Of a stretch of 64,000 nucleotides of DNA, positions 56,107 through 64,000 are shown piece by piece. The DNA is from Plasmodium coatneyi (Eukaryota > Apicomplexa > Aconoidasida > Haemosporida > Plasmodiidae). Under the pieces are notes generated by a model. It was not told the DNA's origin and searched no databases. It saw nothing but the letters and a program-made list of their open reading frames with translations. The position numbers and the translations under genes are program-made. The number at the start of each line of letters is the position of its first letter. Within the stretch, counting starts at the first letter, position 1. The stretch covers positions 1,240,001-1,304,000 of the forward strand of contig NC_033564.1 of the NCBI RefSeq assembly GCF_001680005.1. Direction: 5' to 3'.

Positions 56107-58809
56107 TCACTGAAGAGGTTTTGCCTGGTTGAAGGGCTTGACCTGGTTAAAGGGCATCGAGTTGACCTCGAGCAGCTTCCTAAACCGAGCGATGAGCTCC
56201 TGCAGGGAGCACACCTCATGGTTGTTCTGGTCATCCCTATTACGCACAGTGACTGTGTTGGTTGTTAGCTCCTTCTCCCCCACGACCAAAATAAAGTTGA
56301 ACTGGTTCAGTTGCGCTTCTCGTATTTTCTTGTTGAGCGTGTTCAGTGAGGTGTCTATCTCCACATCGAAAAAGTGATTATTCAGCGTTTGGTACACGTA
56401 ATTGGCGTAATCATTGAATTTGTCACTTACGGGGAGGACTATGGCTTGTCTGGGAGAGATCCAAAAAGGCAGCTTTCCAGCTGTGTGTTCTATAAGTATT
56501 GCAACGAACCGTTCAACAGATCCAAGGATAGCTCTGTGGATAATAACAGGTCGGTCGAAGCCTTTTTTCAGCTGCTCCGCCGTATCAGCGGGGTTATCGG
56601 TATCTGCACCTGCACTTTGGGAAGGTTGATTGATTTCGGTCTTTTCCGTCACTTCTTCCCGTTTAGCCGTACCAGCTTCCGCGTTTTCCCCCTCGTTTAG
56701 TACCCCAAAGTCCCTGTTCTTGTACTGCAGGTTGAATCTACAGGGAAGTTGGAAGTCCAGCTGGATGGTACCACATTGATGGGTACGGTTAATGCTGTCC
56801 CTAAGTAGGATGTCAATTTTTGGTCCATAGAAAGCTCCATCTCCTTCGTTCAGTTTCCACGATATATTGGCCGAATTGAGGGCGTCCTTTAAAGCCTGCT
56901 CTGCAAAGTCCCAAGTGGAAATATTTCCAATAAACTTTTCCGGCCTCGTGGATAAGAACAATTCGTACTTAAATCCAAATAGGTCATAAATGAAAAAAAT
57001 AAAACGAAGGGTATTTAGGACTTCCTCCTTTATTTGCTCAAAGGTACAAAAGATGTGTGAGTCATCCTGTTGGAATCTACGCACTCTGGTGAGTCCACTC
57101 AAACTACCGGATATTTCATTCCTGTGTAGAACACCAAAGTCAGCTAATCTGATCGGTAGTGACCTGTAGGATGCATTTAACTGCTTAAACATGATACAAT
57201 GTCCAGGACAGTTCATAGGTTTCATCCCCCACTCCTTCTGTTCTACGTTAAAAATGAACATACAATCTTTGTAGTTTTGGTAATGTCCAGATGTTTTCCA
57301 CAGATCACAACTGAACACATTCGGCGTGATCACTTCTTCATACATCCTGATTCGGTATTCTCTTCTAATAAAGTCGACTAATTTATTGTATATTTTCGCT
57401 CCATGAGGTAGCCAAAAGCATGACCCTGGTGATGTATCCTTATCGAAAAAGAAGAAATGTAATTTCTTCCCCACATTACGGTGATCTCTTTTTTTCGCTT
57501 CTTCTAGAAAATTTAAATAATCACTCAGTTCAGTCTTCTTTTGGAAAGTTATTCCATAGATTCTTTGCAAACTTTCATTGTTCTTATTTCCTAACCAGTA
57601 GGCAGCAGAGTTTTTTAGCACCTTGAATGCTTTTGCTTTTCCTGTGCTTTTTATATGGGGTCCTAAACACAGGTCGATAAAGTTACCACACTTATACACG
57701 GACGTTTTTTTATGTTCCGGAATTTTCGCTTTTATTAATGCTAACTTGAAGGGGTTATATTTGAACAGATCCATCACTTCATCTTTTGTGCAGATAAGCT
57801 TCTCAAACTCTGCATTTTCTTTTATTAGTTTGCTAAATTCGTCTTCTATTTTTTTGTAGTGTTCATTCGTTATGGAGAAATCGCGTAGGTAGATGTCGTA
57901 GTAGAAGCCTTCCTTCAGGGGGGGTCCGATTGTTAGGTATCCTCCGAAGAGCTTCTCCAAGCTGCTGCCCAGGATATGTGCAGAGGAATGCCAGAAGGTC
58001 TTCTTCGCCTCTTCGTGCTCCATGTTCAGGAACTCGATTTTGCAGCTCCCAATAAGTGGCTCGTTCATGTCCCACAGGAGGGGCGTTTCACCGATCAATT
58101 GGTTGCCACATCCAACGGCGTCATCCTTGGTTTCCCCTTCATGTTGCTGCTGTTGCTCTTCCTGCTCCTCCTCTATGTCACACAGTTCGAGGTCCACCTT
58201 CTCCACATAGGTGACACGCGCTACGATGGAGTCCTCTGCCAGCCTCTTCGAAATGGAGCTTGCAATATTAAACGGGGTAGTTACATTACATTGTCCCACT
58301 TTTACCGACCCATCAAGCAATTGCACATTTATGCTTCGAGTAAATTTTGCGTCACTCTTAAGTAGCTCCTCCCTTTCGATGCGCTTCTTCTCCTTCAATT
58401 GGTTGTACTTAGCTAGCCTCTCCTGGATAAATGCTGGGTTCTCCCCGATGACCAAATTCTCTTTTAATTTTTCCAACAGGTCCCCCTGGGATTTATCAAC
58501 GATTGTACTGGATGCCATTCTTTTAAAAGGTAGTTTGTTCACCTGGATGATGCTTCTCCTCCAACTGGATATACGGCTATTCCACAGTTGGTTAATATAC
58601 AGCGTGTTTTTTTTCGTGACCAAAAGAGCGTTACGACTGTTGCGATTGTTGTGACTGTTGAGACTGTTTCGCCTTCTCTGTGCTTCATTCCAGTTAGCAA
58701 CGCTGCCGACGTTCCTTGCACTTGGCTTATACAACAGGGGGGGGACATTCAAGTTGTTGTTGCACGTGTTCGTGAGAAGAACGCAAAGGCTCACAACTGT
58801 CCTTCGCAT
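56107..58809 (-). CDS. ThrRS: Threonine--tRNA ligase, probably cytosolic and apicoplast
   Basis: A class II synthetase of 900 residues in one exon. Order: leader (1-97), TGS domain (INVQLLDGSVKVGQC), editing SAD domain with HSSAHILGSSLEKLFGG and CLGPHIKSTGKAKAF, then the catalytic core. The core has the zinc-binding MNCPGHC, motif 2 FGVLHRNEISGSLSGLTRVR followed by RFQQDDSHIF, and motif 3 HRAILGSVERFVAILIEH. The anticodon-binding domain (SPRQAIVLPVSDKFNDYANY) ends the protein. A glutamine/glutamate insert and a Gly/Ala/Glu-rich insert are Plasmodium additions. The first ATG gives a hydrophobic MRRTVVSLCVLLTN start like a signal peptide, while Met98 (58516-58518) begins a normal cytosolic enzyme. 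Alternative initiation could supply both compartments. Confidence 0.95.
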   Translation of the reverse strand: MRRTVVSLCVLLTNTCNNNLNVPPLLYKPSARNVGSVANWNEAQRRRNSLNSHNNRNSRNALLVTKKNTLYINQLWNSRISSWRRSIIQVNKLPFKRMASSTIVDKSQGDLLEKLKENLVIGENPAFIQERLAKYNQLKEKKRIEREELLKSDAKFTRSINVQLLDGSVKVGQCNVTTPFNIASSISKRLAEDSIVARVTYVEKVDLELCDIEEEQEEQQQQHEGETKDDAVGCGNQLIGETPLLWDMNEPLIGSCKIEFLNMEHEEAKKTFWHSSAHILGSSLEKLFGGYLTIGPPLKEGFYYDIYLRDFSITNEHYKKIEDEFSKLIKENAEFEKLICTKDEVMDLFKYNPFKLALIKAKIPEHKKTSVYKCGNFIDLCLGPHIKSTGKAKAFKVLKNSAAYWLGNKNNESLQRIYGITFQKKTELSDYLNFLEEAKKRDHRNVGKKLHFFFFDKDTSPGSCFWLPHGAKIYNKLVDFIRREYRIRMYEEVITPNVFSCDLWKTSGHYQNYKDCMFIFNVEQKEWGMKPMNCPGHCIMFKQLNASYRSLPIRLADFGVLHRNEISGSLSGLTRVRRFQQDDSHIFCTFEQIKEEVLNTLRFIFFIYDLFGFKYELFLSTRPEKFIGNISTWDFAEQALKDALNSANISWKLNEGDGAFYGPKIDILLRDSINRTHQCGTIQLDFQLPCRFNLQYKNRDFGVLNEGENAEAGTAKREEVTEKTEINQPSQSAGADTDNPADTAEQLKKGFDRPVIIHRAILGSVERFVAILIEHTAGKLPFWISPRQAIVLPVSDKFNDYANYVYQTLNNHFFDVEIDTSLNTLNKKIREAQLNQFNFILVVGEKELTTNTVTVRNRDDQNNHEVCSLQELIARFRKLLEVNSMPFNQVKPFNQAKPLQ

Positions 58810-59986
58810 TCACGCCTTCGGTGGGGGGTCGAATTGTTCACAAGGACATGCATAAGCATAAACCGCGCGCATTATAATACATATGGATGACACGCATTAT
58901 AAACGGGTCATACGTATTATACAGGGGTGATTTTCTGTAGGGTCATATTCGCTTTGTAAAAGCATCTATTGCGATTTCACTTCCTATCGGTGATGTTATT
59001 CTCATCCCTATCCCTGCTGACTTTTTTTTTTTTTTTTTTTTTTTTTTGTTCATATTTTTTTTCGTCAACTTGTGAGCAACTCAGAGTGGGTTCTCAAAAT
59101 CCGTTTGCGGGAAGAGGCCTATAGTAAGGATCACCCCTGCGGCGTAACCTCAGGCATACCACGCATGCACCCCATTTTGCACCCCGTCGCATGCGCGCAT
59201 GCGTGGCTTTATTAGGTCAAAAAAAAAGAAGGGAAATTCCCTCCATCCGTAGCTAAACTGTTGATCCTTCTTGCAAATTATGTCGTTCTATTCGATGTGG
59301 TTGCTATGCCTTGTGGCCGGCACAATATGGTACATAGCAGGGTTGAGGTGCCACGTTGCTGAGGCAAAAAAGGGGAGGCGCTTTTTATAATCTGACCCAG
59401 TCACACCCAATTTATGACACCTCATAGTACCAGCGCTAGCCGCGCCCTACGTGCTTAGAGCAACACGCAAGGCTACTTCCATTTCTTCGTAAGTGGCACC
59501 TACAGAAGGATACTTCCCCCCCCGCAGCGACTACATAACAAAAGGTGTCTGTTTCTACCACGTTCCTTTTCGTGAAGATCGCTTAACGGGAAAAATAATT
59601 TTACACCTTTTGGAAACTGTTTAATGTTGTTGCGTACTTGGCTGCAGGTAACCCAAAGGGGGAGGCAGGGGGTGGTTGGTCTCTCCACAAAAAAAGGGAC
59701 ATCGCCACTCCGCTTGTGCAACAAAATGAAAAAAAAAAAAAAACAAACACGCACACAAGTAGTGGAACAAATATGAGCAGTGAGAGATCCCCCTGCAAAA
59801 AAATACACAACGGCGGTGCACTGCATCGCTGCTCCTGCGCAGATCACAAAAATGGGACAAATGAAAGAGGCCCGCTTACCACGCAGAGGGGTGAACAACC
59901 AATGTGGGGTGCAAACAAATTGAAAAACATACGAAACAGAATTGTACAGCGTGCCTATGTATTCTCCAAACGAGCGCGAACCGACG
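58810..59986. other. Intergenic between ThrRS start and ATG7 stop
   Basis: About 1.2 kb with a T26 tract near 59022-59047. The open frames in 59500-60288 on the minus strand are chance frames partly antisense or out of frame with ATG7. No gene recognised. Confidence 0.5.
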
Positions 59987-62900
59987 TCAATCCAACATGA
60001 TGACGTCGCTTTCCTTCTCCCTGAGTTCGTCGATGCCCGTGATTTTCTCGAGTACGCTGCTGTCCCGGATGATCTGCGTGTGGGTAACAAAGTGGGAAAC
60101 AATGTGGGCAGAAAAATGGACATCAGAATGGGTAACAAAATGGACAACAAAATGCGTAGCAGGCTACTCAAATGAACCACAACAAAATCGCTGCAAATGC
60201 AACGCCGCTCCTCTTTCCTACATTTTCGACAAATTCCTCCGGGCCCGCCTGGTAACGCAAAATGACCTTCTCTGAGCAGCACATGCATCGATCGAAGGCA
60301 CTGCAGTACATTTTCCTCATCGTGAATTCGGCCAAATTGAGGGACACAATGTGAGGTGTGGCTCCCAAGCAGGAAACGAGGGAATTTGAATCAATCCTGT
60401 TCTTCCCCGTTACACTCTCCCCCTTGGAAGGCTCCCCTCCAGCCATGTGCATCTTGCTGGTGTAGACATACTGATCTTTACTCGTGTGCGGTGCAAAGAA
60501 ATGTAGCGGGTGTTGTGTTAGGGTCATTAGCAGCTCAACAGATAGCCCACCACTGATGCTGCTTAGTCCTCCCCTAGCCACAGTGCACTTTTCGTCGAAC
60601 GGTTGGCCAAATAAGGAGTTCTGAGGAGAGTGCAAATCGTTACAATAGAAGCAGCCACCCTTGAAATATAAGTAGGGGTGTCTAATTATGTGTAGTGATT
60701 CGAATCCTAACGCTACGGTAATTCCCAGGGGGGGCATTTTGGCTAGCTTGCCCACATTTGTGAGGATATTATTGTAAAAAGTTTGCCTCTCATATGTATT
60801 TTCTTCCGTGAGGTTTTCCTCCTTGGATAAGTGCATATACATATCGCTATGGTAATCGCCCTGCATAGGGTTAGTAGAGTCCTCCGTGGGGGGGGTTGTT
60901 ACCCTTTGCTGCCCTATATATTTATGCCCATTTTGCAACTCCCTCATGCAGTTATAGTGCTTCTCTGCAATTAGCAAACTGGGGAAGTACCTTGATTCCT
61001 TCGAATCCGTTGCCAAAAAAACGACATCATGGTTGGATATCAAATTATCTAAATCTGTGATGGCCTCCCTCGTTTTATTTATGCGCCCGCTAGAGAGGTA
61101 GATCGAGTGGCCAGGCATAGGAATGTCAATCACCCTCGCTTGGATGTTCAGATCCGGAGCAATTTTTAATAAACTCCTTTTTGCAGCCACTACCTTGTGG
61201 ACTGGCATTTTAGACTCATCTTCTATGTCATCTATCGTGTATAGGGATTGCCTCCCTACGTTCGAATGTTTTACCACAGAATTGTCAACAAGGGTTAAGT
61301 GTTTTATTCCCCAGGTTACACATGTCCTTGCAACATTACACCCTACTGTTCCCATGCCTAGAATTAGTACCTTCAATGAGGTTATTTTTTCCTCCTTTAA
61401 ATCTTTCAGGAGATTCCATTTGATTAATTTTACATGCTGTTCGAGGGCTATTCTGTGCACCACGTCTCGGTTTACAAAGTTGCGAAGGCTAACTTTATGG
61501 ATGGTGCTGTCTCCGTTTGGTCCTGCGTGCCGCTTCCACCCGGGTGCACATCGGATAGGGACCTCACCCACACCGGTGACCGTTTCGACTGTATTCGCTT
61601 CTCCTGTAGTGAGGTCTCCCCTGCCTGGCACCTTTATCTTAAAAATTGACGAATTTAGGAGGTACTTCACCAGTTGCTTGTTCCGCACGGGGAGGTGTTT
61701 TTCCCTGTTGTTAGGTTCCCCCCTGTGGGGAAATGTTTTCCCTCCCATGTGAGATTCTTCCCTTTTTTCAATCCGATTATGTTCTGTCCCCGCCTGCATG
61801 GCACCATAATCTCGAGTAACCATTTTAGAAACCACAGTACAATGATCATTCTTCACAGGGGGCATGTGCGCATTACACACCCCAGGGATGATGCCAGTCG
61901 GATTTCTGAAGGAGGGGTATTTCCACAACAAATGGGTGGAAAGTGGCTCACACACGAATTCCCCGGACAGTAGAGAGAAATCCCTAAAAACAAGCAACTC
62001 GATCTCAAAATCGTACAACTCATATTTCAAGGAGAGACAATACAACAAATTTCTAAAGTCCCAACCTAGGGTTGTGAAGTGGTAGTTTGGATCCACGAGG
62101 CAGATGTACAGGTGGAAAAAATCTTCCATAACATATTTTAATTTTTTCTCCTTCATATTTTGTAGCTGTTCTTTCAGTTCGCCTAGGCAGCTTAAGGGCA
62201 GGGCGGTGAGTCCAGCATAATTGCGCAGTACACCATACGGGCTATTACATTTCACCTTTGGATCATCCAATTGGCACTTACAATGGAATGGGCCGATGCT
62301 TGATAACTGCTCCACTGAGTTATCTGAACAAGCGCACATGCAGCTGTTACTTCCTTCATGGTGCTTCTCGCGAATGCCGGACAGATAATCGCACACACTT
62401 TTGAATGAGTCCAACGAAGCAAACGCCATTTCTTCCTTCCTCCTCTCCCCACCTTCATTGCAGACTCCTAAACGGTGCAGACTACCCTGGTACATTTTCA
62501 TATACAGGTCAGCATTGTGTAGGGATAATTCCTCCGTATCAAACTTTAACAAAAGAAATGCCCCAGATTCTATGAACAGTTTATTCCCCTCAAAAAAGGT
62601 GTCTATTTGATGAGACAAGTAGAGCAAATCTCCCACGTTGATGTGGCTCTTTCTCGAATCTAGGTACATCACCTCAGGGTCGATAAAAAAATACAACCGT
62701 TCACTCCGTTCTACCATCCTAAAATGGACAGGCGGATTTACTACCGGATTGGCCAAGCTATAATAGCACAGAAAATCCTTAAGATCAAAAAAGGTTAAAA
62801 TTAAATAGGTGTTTATTTTTTCAAAGTAGTTTAGCTCATTTTGTTTATATAGCCAAAAGGAATCCTCGTAGATGCTGTCTTGTTCTGATCCATCGTTGGG

Positions 62901-63575
62901 GCCACTGTCCACGCGGCTAGCTTTTTGCAAGTACCCCCTCAAATTGCTCATTGCGTGATTAATGTGTGTGCACTTTTTCGTGGCTAGAAATTCCTCCAAC
63001 GTGTTGAAGTTTAATAAAATGCCCCGATATTTCTTTGAAAACGTGTTCCTTCTCTTCGCCTTGGCATCCTTCCCCTGTGTGTTCTTTATACCTGTGCTTG
63101 TGTGCATCGTACAGAACAACTTTTCTGCTTCATCGCTTGGACCACTCGGAACAGTCAGCCCTGAAGTAACCTTTTCCTCTTCTACCATTCCATCATGGTT
63201 CATACTGCACGCTGCACTTTGACCGATTTTCCCCTCCCCATGCGGAAAAGAATTCTTATCAATTTCCACCACGCTGCAACTCACGTAGGGATGCTCAAAC
63301 AGAACCGGTTCCGAAGAATTTGGCCGACAGGGATGATTCACCGTCACCTTCATTCTATGCACGTTCCTACTCGAAAGCAAATCGATGTACTCACATCGAT
63401 GCTTGTATATTTCCATTTTCTGTTCATACAATTTTGTGAAAAAAGAAATGTCCATTTTGAACTCATTGTGGCAGTGCTTCAGAATGTCCACCCTTTCGGT
63501 TGGTTCCCTTTTTGGCTGTTCTTTTTGTGTTTTCTTCTCCCCTGATGGGGGTTTCCCTAACGTTGGGTCCACCAT
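59987..63575 (-). CDS. ATG7: ATG7, E1-like activating enzyme for ATG8
   Basis: ATG7 adenylates the ubiquitin-like ATG8 and passes it to ATG3. In Plasmodium the pathway is needed for apicoplast maintenance. Exon 1 (60222-63575) starts at the ATG giving MVDPTLGKPPSGEKK and runs 1118 codons. Exon 2 (59987-60073), after ACACGCAG, adds IIRDSSVLEKITGIDELREK, the usual C-terminal end. The N-terminal domain is interrupted by several Plasmodium inserts. The E1 core has LGMGTVGCNVARTCVTWGIK (ATP-binding GxGxxG near residue 740), LTLVDNSVVKHSNVGRQSLY and FLATDSKESRYFPSLL. The catalytic Cys997 lies in DEKCTVARGGLSSISGGLSV, just after paired CxxC-like zinc ligands (GCFYCND, paired with CMCC near the end). 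At 1146 residues it is much longer than yeast ATG7 because of inserts. Confidence 0.93.
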
Positions 63576-64000
63576 CGCCTCTGATCTGTGGTGCGAACTG
63601 CTCTGCCTTTGCCTTATTCTGCCCAAAGGGAGGTGAAAAGTTAAACAGATTATTTTTTTTTTTTCCTTTTTTTGTTATCCACCCTATGTAGTAAGGAGCG
63701 ACAAAATGGGGTGAACAACTTTGTGATACACTGTTTGTGTCCCTGTTAGGGAGAAATGTTGCACCAACGGGGATGCTCTCCTCATGCTTAAGATTAGCAC
63801 ATTTTAAAACAATTTGTTGCTACCCTTTTCACGCAAAAGGGAGTGTTGCTTATGACATGCCAGAGGTGGTGACTACACATGGCTGAAATGGTGCAGAAGA
63901 AATTGGCTCCCCAAAATAAGGCTAAATTGTTGGGGGTAGTCCAAATGATAGAAGCCTTGGAACAGAATATATTAAAATGCACGCCTTCGCAATTTTGCCT
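63576..64000. other. ATG7 5' flank, window end
   Basis: The frame of ATG7 stays open for 17 codons above its ATG but begins only at a TTG, so the ATG at 63573-63575 was chosen. Beyond that the DNA is AT-rich with a T-tract near 63651-63664. No further gene is visible before the window ends. Confidence 0.55.

Noticed and set aside
59500..60288. 262-codon minus-strand frame overlapping the ATG7 end
   Set aside because: Out of frame with both ATG7 exons, and composed of repetitive Leu/Ser and Phe tracts.

Overview
The window is nuclear DNA of a primate malaria parasite. It has moderate GC content, very long A/T homopolymers in introns and intergenic DNA, and lysine/asparagine-rich low-complexity inserts in otherwise conserved eukaryotic proteins. 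Genes are short-exon with GT..AG introns. A complete SICAvar-type variant antigen gene points to Plasmodium knowlesi or its close relative P. coatneyi, since this family is not known in P. falciparum or P. vivax. From memory, the order GrpE, RRS1, L35, mitochondrial RNA polymerase, SmD1, two kelch genes, ThrRS and ATG7 matches part of P. falciparum chromosome 11, so this is probably a chromosome-internal, syntenic region (chromosome 9 in the vivax clade).

Region 1 (1-13 kb) holds a conserved NT-C2 domain protein on the minus strand. Next to it is a nine-exon SICAvar gene (4312-11674, minus) whose exon phases can be joined without a break into about 1646 codons. Its introns carry pyrimidine-rich tandem arrays and Plasmodium telomere-like CCCTAAA heptamers. 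About 2 kb of degenerate repeats and T-tracts lie upstream of it.

Region 2 (13.7-27 kb) holds a possible small minus-strand ORF, mitochondrial GrpE/Mge1 with a 31-nt last exon, the ribosome-biogenesis factor RRS1 with three exons, a 1220-residue acidic low-complexity protein with SUMO-interaction-like motifs, and ribosomal protein L35 with a first exon that is only ATG.

Region 3 (27-42 kb) is rich in organelle genes: a seven-exon probable apicoplast protein of unknown function, a mitochondrial membrane/coiled-coil protein resembling an ATP synthase stalk subunit, a ubiquitin-like membrane protein, the mitochondrial phage-type RNA polymerase, and TIM44. The polymerase is interrupted by two single-base frameshifts that lie in G/C homopolymers.

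Region 4 (43-64 kb) holds SmD1, an 83-residue small protein, two tandem kelch-repeat paralogues that share an 86-nt exon, an XRN2-binding (XTBD) type small protein, a probably dual-targeted threonyl-tRNA synthetase, and the E1-like autophagy/apicoplast enzyme ATG7.

Genes are monocistronic. The functional links worth noting are GrpE plus TIM44 (both parts of the mitochondrial Hsp70 import motor), RRS1 plus L35 (60S ribosome assembly), and ThrRS, ATG7 and the 284-residue protein as apicoplast-related. Exon coordinates were derived by hand from splice consensus and reading phase and need transcript support.
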